Shown: piece by piece, positions 10,552 through 21,822 of the stretch | Layout: every line of letters starts with the position of its first letter | Position numbering within the stretch: position 1 is the first letter of the stretch | Assembly: GCA_001724265.1 (NCBI GenBank) | Contig: MEDY01000119.1 | Location: 1 to 64,000, forward strand | Reading direction: 5' to 3' | DNA length: 64,000 bases | Source: Rhizaria sp. SCN 62-66 | Lineage: Eukaryota; Rhizaria, unplaced | Position numbers and translations under genes: made by a program | Notes under the pieces: model-generated | The model's input: the letters and a program-made list of their open reading frames with translations, nothing else | The model's database searches: none | What the model was told of the DNA's origin: nothing

Positions 10552-13227
10552 TCACTCAATCGCAGCCTCGGCCGCAGTCGGCTCACAGCCCTCAGCGCCG
10601 TCTCCGTCGCAGTCCCCGTCACTGTGACTGTCGCCACCGGCGACAACCTCGATGACACGCACGGGCACGGCGGAGTGCGCGGCAGCGAGGTGCTGGCGCA
10701 TCGCGCGCAGGTCCGCGGGCGCGGCGCCGCAGCCCTTGACGGGGCACGCGGCGCGCAGACACAGCGGGCGCAGCGCAGCGCGATGCGCGGCGAGCGCGCG
10801 CGGGCCCGCGAACCAGGCGCCACAGGGCTCGCAGCGCGCCGCGCCCGGGAGCGACGCGGGCGCTGGCGCTGGGAACGGCGGCGGCACAGGCACGCGCACC
10901 GTCAGCACGGCGTCGGACGCACTCGCGCTCGCACTCGCCCTCTCCGTCGCGGTCGCAGTCGCGCTCTCAGCTGTAGAGTCCGCGTTGGTGGGGTGCGCGG
11001 AGCTGGCGTGCGCGTCGAGGGCGGCTGCGGACACGAAGCGGCGCCAGTAGCGCCTGCGCGCACCCACGCCCGCGCTCGCTGCGCCCGCGCTCGCCGCATC
11101 GCTGCCCACAGTAGCGCAGCTGCTCCTCGGCAGCAGCAGGGCGCGGTGGCAGTCGGGGCACAGCCCCAGCGCGCGCATCGCGCCCCGCCACTCGCTGCCG
11201 CCGCCGTGAGCGTCACTCGCACTATTAGTCACGCTGTTAGTGGCTTTCGCAACAGAACTAAGGTGGGCGCGCTCAGCGTCGCACAACGCCCTGCCCCTGG
11301 CCTCCGTGTCCGCCTCGCCCCTGGCCTCCGCGTCCGCGTCCGCCTCTGCCCCAGCTTTCGTGCTGGCCGCACTTGCATCTGCGGCAGCGGCCGGGTCAGC
11401 GACAGCTGCGGGGGCCGTGCGCTTGGCGTCGGCGGCGGCGCTGGCGAGGCGCGCGTGCGTCTCAGCCTGCCGCAGCACGCGCGTCGCCTTGCGCCACGCA
11501 CGCCACGCCGCCGTCCCCGCGGGCGGCTCCGCGGGCGCCGCCGCACGCAGAGCCGCCAGCGCCGCCGCGTCGCCCGCCGCGGGGACGCGGCCCAGCGCCA
11601 CAAGCGTCGCAGCGGCCGCCGCGGCGGACACGGCGGCCGCGGCGGCGCTCGGAACGCTCGCGGCGGCGGCGGTTGCGGTCTGGGTCGGGGCGATGACGCG
11701 GGTGAGGCTCGCAAACGCGGGCGCACCAGAGGCGGGAGCGGAGGCGGCTGCGTCAGAACTAGCACTGCTCGTCGCAGCGTCAGTTGCGGGGCTCGCGTTG
11801 CCATCGCTCTTGCTCTTCGCCACAGCGGCGGCGACAATGGCGTCGAGCGCCGCCACGTCGACCACCGGCACCGGCGCCGGCCGCCCCTGGCTGTCCGCGA
11901 CGCGCGCAAAGGGCAGGTCAGTGAGCTCGAGCAGCGGCAGCGCGGCGGCCGCGGCCTCGGCGGCGGCGCAGGCCGCGGCGGTGGCGGGGCACAGCGAGGG
12001 CCCCGGCGTGAAGAGTAGCGGCAGCGTCGCGGCCAGCGACGCAGCGGCCGCGGCCACCGCGGCGGCGTCGGGCGCGGGCACAGCAGCAGCCGCAGCAGCA
12101 ACAGGGCCGCCGGCAGTCGCACTGGCAGAGGCGCTGGCTCTCGCGGTGCGAGTCGCGAGGCGGGGCCGCTTGCAGACTGCGGCGCACTCAGCCTCACTCT
12201 CGCTCGCACACCCAGCACTGCTGCTGGCGCTGCAGTGATCACTGTGATTCTGGCCGCTACTGCAGTGCGGCGCGTTGGTCATGACGAGGTACTCGAGCCC
12301 CTGCGTGGGGAATGAGTGGTCGTTCTGCCCCCGCTTGTGCACCCACACCGCCCCGCCCGCCATCACGCCGACAGCAGCGCCCGCGGCGGCGCTCACGGCG
12401 GCGCCGTCGCCAGCAGCACTGGCAGCTGCTGCAGTAGTCGTGTCGGCGTCGACGATGCGAGCGTCGACGTCAGCGTTGGTAGCAGAGCGCAGGCGCACGA
12501 GCCCGAGTCCGTTGCTGCCGAGAGCGTCCACACGGCCGCTGGCGCTGGCACCGTCGCTGTCCGCGCCGTCCTGCCGCCGCAGCGGCGCGGGGACGCGGGC
12601 CCAGACGGCGGTGTCGGTGCAGCGCGCGCGCGCGGCGACGCGGAGCCCCACCTTTGCGGCAGCGGCGGCGAGTCCCCAGCGCCGCGCCTGCCCCGCCGCC
12701 AGGCACAGCAACACGCAGCCGCGGGGCGCCAGCGCCGCGGCGGCCGCGGACAGCGCGTGGCACAGCAGCGCGTGGTGCCGCACGCAGTCCTCCAGCCCCA
12801 GGTGCGGGTTGTTGAACACCACGGTGGCGAAGGGCGCGGCCGCGGCGACGGCGGGGGCCGCGAGCAGGGCCGTAGCGTCGACGCCGAAGACGGGCGTCGC
12901 GCCCGAGCGCGTCAGCAGCGCGATGTGCTTCCGCGCAACCGCAAAGCGCTGCACCAGGTCCGCGCGCAAGTCGAACGTCGTCGCCAGCAGCGAGTACGCG
13001 CGCGCAGCAGCTGACTCCGCTGCCGCAGCAGAAGCTGTCGCGGTCACAGCACCGGTCGGAGCAGCCGTGTGGACCGTGCCGGGGATGGGGGGGAAGCTCG
13101 AGGCGAGCGAGGCCGAGAACGACAGGTCGCCGTCGCCAAGTGTGATCACGCGGAACTCGTCCGCGCAGGGGGTCACAGCGGCGGCAGAGGCAACGGGGGC
13201 CGCTGCGGCGGGCGCGGCTGCGGACAT
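10552..13227 (-). CDS. BMT5-like (25S rRNA uridine-N3) methyltransferase domain fused to C2H2 zinc fingers
   Basis: A single-exon frame of 891 aa, from ATG 13227 (MSAAAPAAAAPVAS) to TGA 10552. The N-terminal third is a Rossmann methyltransferase of the BMT5/DUF2431 type. It has the SAM-binding glycine motif ITLGDGDLSFSASL (residues about 28-41), ATTFDLRADLV, GVDATALL, and the family signature VVFNNPHLGLED (about 134-145, FNFPHxG in relatives), then helices ending in CVLLCLAAGQ. It ends with HSFPTQGLEYLVMTN (about 12275-12330). After a long Ala/Ser linker come zinc-finger motifs: CPDCHRALLL...DAHASSAH (interrupted), CEPCGAWFAGPRALAAH, and CPVKGCG...MRQHLAAAH at the C-terminus. Yeast Bmt5 methylates 25S rRNA U2634. 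The fingers may bind RNA. TTGCAG lies 28 bp before the ATG, so a 5'-UTR intron is possible. Confidence 0.68.
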   Translation of the reverse strand: MSAAAPAAAAPVASAAAVTPCADEFRVITLGDGDLSFSASLASSFPPIPGTVHTAAPTGAVTATASAAAAESAAARAYSLLATTFDLRADLVQRFAVARKHIALLTRSGATPVFGVDATALLAAPAVAAAAPFATVVFNNPHLGLEDCVRHHALLCHALSAAAAALAPRGCVLLCLAAGQARRWGLAAAAAKVGLRVAARARCTDTAVWARVPAPLRRQDGADSDGASASGRVDALGSNGLGLVRLRSATNADVDARIVDADTTTAAAASAAGDGAAVSAAAGAAVGVMAGGAVWVHKRGQNDHSFPTQGLEYLVMTNAPHCSSGQNHSDHCSASSSAGCASESEAECAAVCKRPRLATRTARASASASATAGGPVAAAAAAVPAPDAAAVAAAAASLAATLPLLFTPGPSLCPATAAACAAAEAAAAALPLLELTDLPFARVADSQGRPAPVPVVDVAALDAIVAAAVAKSKSDGNASPATDAATSSASSDAAASAPASGAPAFASLTRVIAPTQTATAAAASVPSAAAAAVSAAAAAATLVALGRVPAAGDAAALAALRAAAPAEPPAGTAAWRAWRKATRVLRQAETHARLASAAADAKRTAPAAVADPAAAADASAASTKAGAEADADAEARGEADTEARGRALCDAERAHLSSVAKATNSVTNSASDAHGGGSEWRGAMRALGLCPDCHRALLLPRSSCATVGSDAASAGAASAGVGARRRYWRRFVSAAALDAHASSAHPTNADSTAESATATATERASASASASDAVLTVRVPVPPPFPAPAPASLPGAARCEPCGAWFAGPRALAAHRAALRPLCLRAACPVKGCGAAPADLRAMRQHLAAAHSAVPVRVIEVVAGGDSHSDGDCDGDGAEGCEPTAAEAAIE

Positions 13228-13634
13228 GGCGACAGCGGAGATGTGCGTAACTGCAAGCGAGGAGAAAGAATAATAACGCGGTTGGGCAAAGCCTGTCAAA
13301 AAACTGTTTTAAATACGAATATATGCGCTCGTATTTGATACCAAAATGTGAGTGGCAGTTGCAATAACGGATGTTCCGCTGATATCCAGCTATCAATTAC
13401 AGTGCGTCGGTTGATCCATTCGGACAAGGCTCCTCGGAAATTTTTGTGGCGGTGCCAAATTCAAATCGATGTCCATCTTTGTTCATCGATATCTCGGTAG
13501 TTACATCGTGAATGTGTATAATTTCTTGATTTTCCGGCTGTGATATGAGTTTAATATTCTATTTTTTAATGGCAATTTAAAAAACCTACATCACATTCTA
13601 TCCCACCGCTTTTTGCTCCACCGCTCCGCAGCGC
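13228..13634. other. Divergent promoter region
   Basis: About 400 bp lie between the divergent starts of the methyltransferase gene (left) and the Q/N-rich gene (right). The region is AT-rich and must hold both promoters. No recognised motif stands out. Confidence 0.55.
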
Positions 13635-16600
13635 ATGAACCACCCCCCGCCCGCGGGCCCAAGCTCGGCGGCCGGCCTCGACATCCGCGCCATCGCGCTC
13701 CAGCACGCCTTCGAGATCGAGCGTGAGCGCGCCGCCAAGCTGCAGGCCCGTATGGCCGCCCTCAACATCGCTGCCGCCTCCGCCGGCACTGCCGCCCCTG
13801 CTGCCCCTGCTGCTGCTGTCCCTACTTACGCGCACGCGCGCCCCGGCTCAGCGGCTGCGCTGCCGAGCGCTGGCTCTGGCGCGGCGGCGGCTGTGGCAGA
13901 GGCCGACCCGGTGGAGCAGTGGCGCCGCGCGGTGCGGGAGGCCGCGCTCACGCCCATCAACCCTCTTGCCAACCACAACAACAACTACAGCAATCCGACT
14001 GCTGCTGCGGCTGCTGTGCCCGCTGTGGGCGGCGGCGCTGTCGGCGGCGGCGCCGTGCCGCCCACGGCAGACTGGCGCGCCGACTACGAGCGCCTTAAGC
14101 GTCTGCAGCAGCAGCGGCAGCAGCAGGAGCAACAGCAGCAGCAGCAGTTCGCTGGACCTGACTCTTATCACAACGCCAACGCCAACGCCGGCTTCAACCA
14201 CGCCCAGCCGATCACCGCCCTTGCCACCGCCTCGCCAGCCTCAACCTCAATACCCCAGCGCGCCCCCACTGTGCCGCCCGCCCAGTCCGCGGCCCCGGTT
14301 GGCGCGCTCGGCGGCGGCACCGCGGCCGACTCTAAGAGTGACAAGGCTGCGTACGCGGCGGAGCTGCGGGCGCAGATGGAGGCCGACAAGGCCCGCAAGG
14401 CGCAGCAGAAGCGCTGGCTGCAGTACAACGACGAGGACAACGTGCCGCAGCAACAGCAACAGCAGCAGCAGCAGCAGCAGGGACGGGACCGGCGGTCGGT
14501 CGGCTCTGTGGCCGAGACCGGGGCCGAAGCCGAGGCTGCGGACCCCGAGAGTCACGCTTTCGGCCAGAACCCTGGCTTCGGTGAGGGCCACGGGTTTGGC
14601 CAGAGCCAGCGCTTGAGCCAGGGGCAGGGACAGGGGCAGAGCTATAACAGTGACAGCGGCTACCAGCAGCAGCTGCAGCAGCCTCAGCCCCAGTCTCAGC
14701 ACTACCAGCAGCCGTACCCACCTCAGCCGCTACCGCAGCCGCTGCAGCAGTACGGTCCTGGCCCCGACTTTGCCCAGTTTCAGACCCAGTCTCAGCAGCA
14801 GTATCCTCAGCCGTACATGCAGCCGCAGATGCAGCAGTACGGGCCCCCTCAGGGCCAGTACGGACCCCCGCAGGCGCAGTATGGCCCGCCTGCCCACTAT
14901 GGCGCCCCGCCTGCCCACTATGGCGCCCCGCCTGCTCACTATGGCGGCTACCCTGCCTCAGCAGCTGCGCCCCAGCAGCAACAGCAGCAGCAGCCCCAGT
15001 ATCCTCCCCAGCAGCACCCCCCCTCGTCCTCCTCCTTCTCCTCCCCGGCCCCCGCCCCCCTCGCCCCCTCCGCCACTCCCGTCCCCGCGGCGCCCGCGGC
15101 CGCAGCCCCCGCGGCCTCTGCGGTGCCCGCCGAGGCGCTGGACGGCTTGGAGCGGCAGTCGGTGGCGGAGCGACTGCAGCGGCGGCAGCAGCGGCAAGAC
15201 GCCGCGGCCGCGGCCACGGTGGCCATGGCGGCGCAGGCGGCGCAGCGGCACGCGCGCAATGACCGCGCGCGAGAGGCCCGCGAGGCCGGCGAGCGCGCGC
15301 GCAGGCTCCAGGCCGACCAGGACGCACAAGACGCGCAGGCGCAAGCGCAGGCGCAGGCTGAGGCGGCGAGGGGGCGCGACGCCGGCCCTACCAGCGCTGG
15401 CCCTACTGGCGCAGAGATGGGGTCTCCGGCGCGGGGCTGCAACAACAACAACAGCAGCAGTGTCAGTGCAACTCCTGTTAGAGGCCCTCAGCAGCAGCCG
15501 TATCACGACTACCAGCATCAGCAGCAACAGCTCCAACAACAGTGGCAGAACCAGCAGCAGCAGCAGCGTCCGCCGTTCCAGCAGCAGCAACAGCAGCAAC
15601 GCGTCAGTCCGTCCCGCCCCCGCCCCGGCTCCGCCGTCTACGACCGCGGCAACAGCTACGGCGGCAACAACAATAATAACTACAACTATCCGCCTAATAA
15701 CAACAACGGGTATAATGACGGATACGGCTACAACAACTACAACACCAACGGCTACGGCAATGGCGGGCTAAACGGCAGCTTCGATGGGAATAACTACAAC
15801 AACTACAATGCACACAACAATGGCGGTGACGGCTACGGCAACGAGCACGGCTACAACAACAACCACCAGCAGCACCAACAGTGGCAGGGGCAGCAGCGGC
15901 CGCGCAGCAGCTATGGCAACAATGGCTACAACAAAAATAACAACAACTATGACCAGTATGACAACGGTAACGACTACCGCGGCCAAAACCAGGGATACAG
16001 CAACAACAACAACAACAACGGCTACGGTCATGGTGACGACCACCGCCCGCATCAGCTCCAGCAGCAGCAGCAACAGCAGCAGCAACATCATCACTACCCT
16101 CCTCAGCGTCAGCCTCAATACCAACAGCCTCAGCCTCAGCAGCAGCAGCCGTATCAGCCATACCAGCATCAGCCTCCTGCGCCGGCGCCGCTGCCGTCTG
16201 CGCTGCCGACGTACTCTGCGGCGGACGGCACGCAGCTGCTGTCTCTCTCTCGCGCGCTCTCGCCCGACGCCGACCAGTCCGCCCTCATCCGCGCCCCCGC
16301 CGCGCTGCAGACTTTGAGCACCGTCGTCCCTGTCCCCGTCTCTGGCCCTGGCACTGGCAGTGCGCGCGAGCTGCCGGGGCTGTCGGAGATGCTCTCGGTG
16401 GCCGAGCGCCCGCCCTCGACCGCGCGCATGCTCGCCGCAACCGCCACCGCCGCCGCGAACACCGCCTCTGCGTCGAGCGCTGGCTACGGCTACGATCAAG
16501 GCGATGATGACCAGTACGGTGCCTACGGGCGCGCGTATGGCAGCGGCTCTCACAATGCAGTTAGCGCTGCCGCTGCCAACGTTGCCCCTGGTCTGCGCGG

Positions 16601-17818
16601 GGCCGCCGCGGTGCCGCCCCTGTCGCTGCCCCTCGGGCTCGGCGCCGGCCCCGCGGCCCACGGTCACCCGGCCCACGGTCACCCGGCCCACGGTCACCCG
16701 GCCCACGGTCACCCGGCCCACGGCCACCCGGCCCACGGCCACCCGGCCCACGGCCACTATGACAACTACACTGCGGCCGCCGAGTCCGTTGATCTCGCCC
16801 AGTCCGCCGCAGCCGAGGCCGAGGCCGAGGCGGCGGCGGCGGCGTCGCTGGCCTCGCTGCCGGGGGACGTGGGCGCCGCCGCCGCCGCGCTGGCCCGCGC
16901 CGTCCGCACCCACCAGGCCGCCAGCGCGGCGGCGACAGCGGCGTTCAGCCATGGCCACAGCTACGTTGCGCCCGCTGCTGCGCCCGCGCCGCTTTCCGTG
17001 TCCTCCGCCCCCACCTCGGCCATGCCCGGGAGTGGCCCCGCGTCTGTCCCCACGCCGGTGAGCGGCGGGCGGGTGACCGTGGGCACGCGCGTGGCGCTTT
17101 TCCGCAGCGCGCTCGTCAAGGAGGCCGTCGCGCGCGGCGACGCCCCCGCCAGCGCCGGCGCCAGCGCCAGCAGCGGCAGCGGCAACGGCAACGGCAGCGG
17201 GGGGAACTACGACAGCGACAGCTACTACGGCTTTGACGCCGCAGCCGGCGCTAGCGCCGCCACTGGCGAGACCGCTGGCACTGGCAATGTGTCGGGCGCG
17301 GGCGCGGGCACGGGCGCGGGCGCTGGTTCGAGTGTGCGCACTGGAGGTGGCCAGCTCTCTGGCCGCGCCACCAAGTCGATGCTGCCTCCCACCAAGTCCC
17401 TGCTGCTGCAACAACAGCAGCTGCAGCAACAGCAGCTCGGCGCAGGGGCCGGCGCCGGCACTGCGGGCAGCCACTACCACTTCCATGACAGCAACAACTG
17501 CAGCTACAACGATGGCGCTGCCGCTGCCGCTGCCGCTGCCGCTGGCTACGGCTCTGCTGTCAACGGTTCGGCGGCCTATGAGAACGACACCTTTGACGAT
17601 AGCGTCCCCGCTGTCGCTGCCAACTTGACTCACGCGGGCCCTAGAGCGGACCCGCACGCCGCTGCGGGTCCGCACGCCGCGCATAGAGTGGGCCTGTCGC
17701 CGCCGCGGACGGCCGCGCAGCAGCGCGCCGAGTCCGAGGCGCAGGCGGCGCAGCGCGCGCGCTTTGCAGAGCTCGAGGCCGAATTCCGTCAGCAGCAGCT
17801 CCAGCACGAGCAACACAC

Positions 17819-17850
<32 letters not shown>

Positions 17851-18248
17851 GCAGTGTGTTCTCTGGCCCTGCGCGCGGCGGCCACGCGAACGGCAACGCA
17901 GTCGCGAATGCTGCCGCGAGCGAGCGCGACGCGGGGCCGCAGAGCAGCGGCACGGACTACAACAACGACGACTACGACGACGTGGACCTGGTCGAGAACG
18001 ACGACGACTACGCAGACAGCAGCAGCTTCACCCCCGTCGACGCTGGCAACAACGGGGGGAATGACGCGTACAACGGGTACAGGGCCGCCGAGAGGGGTGC
18101 GGTGGGCGAGGACATGGAGAGCTACGGTGGTGGCGGCAACGGCGCGGCGTACGCGCTTTATAACAACAATGGCAACACGTTTAGTAACGGCTACGGCGCC
18201 AGTGGTGGCGCTGCCGCCTTTTCGACCTCGGGACAGGCCTTACGGTAA
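13635..18248 (+). CDS. Large Gln/Asn/Tyr-rich prion-like protein with CSPP1/CCDC66-like motif
   Basis: A single-exon frame of 1,537 aa, from ATG 13635 to TAA 18246. Ordered segments are few: an N-terminal helix (FEIERERAAKLQARMAALN, residues about 26-45), a basic coiled segment YAAELRAQMEADKARKAQQK (about 240-260), helices rich in Arg and Ala near 15150-15400, and LFRSALVKEAVARGD near 17095-17140. The second matches the Y-x3-L-x2-Q-[IM]-x-x-K-x-x-RK pattern found in the centrosomal proteins CSPP1 and CCDC66. This is a family hint, not proof. The rest is Gln-rich, Asn/Tyr/Gly-rich (15650-16040), Pro-Tyr-Gln repeats (14790-14950) and a His-rich tandem repeat (16656-16760). Such composition is typical of phase-separating proteins. 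A centrosomal or ciliary scaffold is my best inference. Confidence 0.6.
16656..16760 (+). repeat. 15-bp tandem repeat, seven copies, encoding Ala-His-Gly-His-Pro
   Basis: Seven consecutive copies of GCCCACGGTCACCCG or one-base variants (GGC for GGT in later copies). They encode six AHGHP units and a final AHGHY. The near identity of the DNA shows recent expansion. The periodic His pairs could bind metal ions. Confidence 0.95.
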
Positions 18249-18460
18249 ACAACGGAGAAATTGATATTTAGTATGATGCGATCGTTGATTGCGCGAGAAA
18301 TTTAAAATTAATAGATTAACATTGATATTATTTTGTTTTCCTAATTTTTTATTTCTCTCTTTATTGATCCTCCTAGCCTTTCAGTCACTTCTTGATTCGA
18401 CCGAGAGACCGAGAGTTGAGAGTTCGAGACGAGAAAGCAAGACACAAAACACCACCATTG

Positions 18461-20974
18461 ATGACGGGAGCAGTCGCAGCGGCCGCCGCGCCCGCCGCGG
18501 GCGGCGCGAACAACGGGCAGCAGGGTGAGCAGGGTGGCAACGGCTTCTTGGCGGGCTTGATGCGCATGGCGCTGATGTACTTCGCCATCAACTACTTCGT
18601 CAAGGGCGCGGGCAAGTCCTCCGCCCCCGCGGCCGACGCCGAGAACGCCGACGCGCTCGCCGACGCTGACGCCTACAACGCCGCCACGGCCGCCAGCGCC
18701 GCCGCGGCGTACCCCGACTACACGGGCTCCCCGACCTCTGCGAGCAAGCAGCGCACTGCGGACACTGCGAGCGCCGCGGCCGCCGCGAGCGCCAAGACGG
18801 TGCCGCTGCAGGCGCTGGTGGCGCGCAACGCGTTCCCCGCGGGCGCGGACTTGGACGTAGCGCTGTACCTGTCCACGGCGGCGCCCGCCGCGGCGCCCGG
18901 CTCGTACGCGCGGCACGTGGTCTTCACGAGCGAGGCGGGCGGGCGCCCGCTCGCGGCGGGCACCGCGCTGCCGGACCTGCCGCTGCTCGAGGCGCGCCAT
19001 GCCCGCGAGCGGCCCCTACTTTCCATCGACCGCGACCCCGCCGCCGACGCCGGCTCTGCCTCTGCCTCGGACGCTGGCGCTGGCGGCGACTGCGGCGGCG
19101 ACTGCGGCGGCGCGGGCCGGCAGAGCTCGCTGCTGGTGTGGCGCGCGCGCGTGCCCTACGCGTGGCCCGCGCCGGCCGAGGGCGAGCAGCCGGGGCTGCT
19201 GAGCGCGCTGCTGCCCGCGGCCGTTGCGGCGGCGCTGCAGTCGGGCGCAGCGCTGCCCGGGCCTGGCGCAGACCGCGAGGTCCCCGTCACGCTCCCGCTC
19301 TCCGCGCTCCCCCTCTCTGCGCCAGAGAGCGACTCTGCTGCTGCGGCCGCCGAGGAGGGGAGCGACGAGCACGTGTACAGCGCGGGCGAGCGCGCGGTGG
19401 GCGCGGCGCTGGCGCGGAACGAGACTGTGTTTGCGGTACTGGTGGTGGCGCGCACAGACCGCACCTCAGACCGGCGCGAGCCCGCGGCGGCGGTGGTGCA
19501 CCGGTGGGACGCGTGGCGCGAGGTCAAGGTCTCGCAGCGCAAGAGCCTCCTCGCCGGCGACAACAAGCAAGACAAGAGCGGGGATCTTAAGGACGCCAAC
19601 GACGCGGGCTCTGTCACTGTCTCTGGCAAGGACGCGTCTGCGACAGTGAACGCGACGCGGATGGCGCGGTTTGTGGACACACACCTGCGCTTCCGCATGC
19701 TGCTGGACCATTCAGTGACGACACAGGCCGCGCTGCCACCGGAGGTCCGCGCGGCGTACCAGTTCTACTACCCCAGCCCGGTCGAGGCGCGCGCGCACGC
19801 GCCGGCGTACATGCCGCCTGTGTACCGTGACTCGTTCTGGGCGCTGCGCGACCGCGCGGCGGAGGTCAACACCTCGGCGCGCGCGCTGGCCGTGAACCTC
19901 ACCGTGGGGCTGGCGCCTATCTCGATGCTCGCCTGGCGGCTTCAGGTCGCCATGGAGGAGTCGTGGCGCCTGCAGGACTCGCTCGGCGTGGGCGCCAACG
20001 AGGACACGACTCAGGAGATCAAGCGCATGCTGGTCGAGACCAACCCGCTTCTGCTGGCCGTGACCGTTATCGTGTCGCTGCTGCACGCGCTGTTCGACTA
20101 CCTGGCCTTTAAGAACGACATCGCCTTCTGGCGCGAGAACAAGTCCCAGGAAGGGCTGTCGATGCGCTCCGTGCTCGTCTCGGCCGGCTCGCAGCTCGTC
20201 ATCTTTCTCTACCTCGTCGACAATGAGACGTCGTGGATGGTGCTCGTATCGGCCGGCATCGGGACCGTGATCGAGTTCTGGAAGGTCACCAAGGCCAGCG
20301 ACGTACGCGTCGACGGCGTGTTCCCCTTCGTGCACGTTGCGGACAAGGCCGAGGTGGCCGAGAGCGAGACGACGCGCTACGACAAGGAGGCCTTCCGCTA
20401 CCTGGGCTGGGCCATGCTGCCGCTTGTGCTGGGGTGCTCGGTCTACTCTCTTGTCTACGACACGCACCGCTCGTGGTACTCTTGGGTGCTGGGCTCGCTC
20501 GTGACGAGCGTCTACGCCTTCGGCTTCATCACCATGTGCCCGCAACTCTACCTCAACTACAAGCTTAAGTCCGTCGCGCACCTGCCGTGGCGCATGCTGA
20601 CGTACAAGGCACTCAACACGTTTGTCGACGACTTTTTCGCCTTTGTCATCAAGATGCCCACGCTGCACCGCCTCGCCTGCTTCCGCGACGACCTTATCTT
20701 CTTCGTCTACCTCTATCAGCGGTGGGCTTACCGGACCGACTACTCGCGCGCCAACGAGTTTGGCGTTGCGTTTGCCGCGCCGGAGGGCAGTGAGGGTGTG
20801 ACGGCTGATGCAGTCAAGGATGAGAGCGAAATCAAGACTACCGTCGAAGGCGAGATTAAGGATAAGAAGAGCGAGGATGCAATTGACGCGAAGGACAGCT
20901 CCAGTGAGGATGAGAATGACGACGATGTCCAAAATGATAAGTCTGTTGATAACAACGTTCGTGAGCGCAAGTAA
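18461..20974 (+). CDS. CLPTM1: CLPTM1 family multi-pass ER membrane protein
   Basis: A single-exon frame of 837 aa, from ATG 18461 (MTGAVAAAAAPAAGG) to TAA 20972. There is no earlier in-frame ATG. An N-terminal membrane anchor (GLMRMALMYFAINYFVKG, residues about 28-46) is followed by an Ala-rich luminal region interrupted by low-complexity insertions. The conserved C-terminal half has the family's strongest signatures: LVETNPLLLAVTVIVSLLHA, LAFKNDIAFWRENKSQEGLS, DNETSWMVLVS, HRSWYSWVLGS, FGFITMCPQLYLNYKLKSVA, HLPWRMLTYKALNTFVDDFF and FVYLYQRWAYRTDYSRANEF. An acidic Asp/Glu/Lys tail follows. CLPTM1 acts in the ER; in animals it retains GABA-A receptors, and its paralogue CLPTM1L scrambles a GPI precursor. 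The protein is longer than human CLPTM1 (about 670 aa). It starts only 212 bp after the preceding gene. Confidence 0.92.
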   Translation: MTGAVAAAAAPAAGGANNGQQGEQGGNGFLAGLMRMALMYFAINYFVKGAGKSSAPAADAENADALADADAYNAATAASAAAAYPDYTGSPTSASKQRTADTASAAAAASAKTVPLQALVARNAFPAGADLDVALYLSTAAPAAAPGSYARHVVFTSEAGGRPLAAGTALPDLPLLEARHARERPLLSIDRDPAADAGSASASDAGAGGDCGGDCGGAGRQSSLLVWRARVPYAWPAPAEGEQPGLLSALLPAAVAAALQSGAALPGPGADREVPVTLPLSALPLSAPESDSAAAAAEEGSDEHVYSAGERAVGAALARNETVFAVLVVARTDRTSDRREPAAAVVHRWDAWREVKVSQRKSLLAGDNKQDKSGDLKDANDAGSVTVSGKDASATVNATRMARFVDTHLRFRMLLDHSVTTQAALPPEVRAAYQFYYPSPVEARAHAPAYMPPVYRDSFWALRDRAAEVNTSARALAVNLTVGLAPISMLAWRLQVAMEESWRLQDSLGVGANEDTTQEIKRMLVETNPLLLAVTVIVSLLHALFDYLAFKNDIAFWRENKSQEGLSMRSVLVSAGSQLVIFLYLVDNETSWMVLVSAGIGTVIEFWKVTKASDVRVDGVFPFVHVADKAEVAESETTRYDKEAFRYLGWAMLPLVLGCSVYSLVYDTHRSWYSWVLGSLVTSVYAFGFITMCPQLYLNYKLKSVAHLPWRMLTYKALNTFVDDFFAFVIKMPTLHRLACFRDDLIFFVYLYQRWAYRTDYSRANEFGVAFAAPEGSEGVTADAVKDESEIKTTVEGEIKDKKSEDAIDAKDSSSEDENDDDVQNDKSVDNNVRERK

Positions 20975-21017
20975 CGCGTTAAGCTTAAGCTTAAATACAC
21001 CATTTCTATTTCCTACA

Positions 21018-21036
21018 AATAAAGCCTACAAATAAA
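21018..21036 (+). terminator. Duplicated AATAAA polyadenylation signals of CLPTM1
   Basis: AATAAA occurs at 21018-21023 and 21031-21036, each inside a perfect tandem 13-bp repeat (CCTACAAATAAAG, 21012-21037), about 45-60 bp after the CLPTM1 stop codon. The position suits a short 3' UTR. Confidence 0.6.
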
Positions 21037-21822
21037 GACCAATGTGTGCATACCAAACCAAGACTTGGTGATCTGGACTGACAGATTTGAATTGAATTTA
21101 GCAGCGCTATGTGTTAATGCCCAGCTATAATGCCCAGCTATAAAAATATTTATGAACGTTTGATTTCGATAAAGTTTGGTCTTTTTGACTGATATCCTCG
21201 CCTTTCACGGGTATGCATTGTATTAATATGTCAGATAGAAGCACGTAAGTCTAAAATCACGTTTTATACTATCATAACATTTTTCTATCTCAATTAAAAA
21301 GATTATAAATTTTTAATAATATTTTATACCCAATATAATATATTTTTACTTAAACTAACATGTTTCAATAAAATATAAGTGTTTTGCAGCATTTAACAGG
21401 AATAATGTAATTAAAACTGCTGTAAAGATTTATTCTACAAAATGATTTTTTAAATCTTTGAAAGCTCTTTGATTGGTAATTAAGTTTGTCATAGTTTCAA
21501 AAACAGCTAAGAAACATTTATGACTTTAATAAAGATTTTTATAACTGTACATAATATCAAAATAAACATTTTAACAGCAAAAATATTTTTTTAATGTGTT
21601 TTACGCGAAAATATTTGTTGAATTTGTTTTTATTACATAAAAGTATTTATTTTTCATTATAATATGTAAAAATACATTATATTTATTTCACTATTACGCA
21701 TCTTGAAGCTTAGGCACATACTCGTATTTAATTTCTGGACAACAATTGGCATGATAGTTATACGATGATTGATGTTATCCTTGATGTTATCCATTGTCAT
21801 AATTTCAATGAATAATGATAGT

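Noticed and set aside
12275-13273. 332-codon rightward ORF opposite the methyltransferase
   Set aside because: It is Ala/Ser/Thr-rich and antisense to the SAM-binding domain; no independent evidence.
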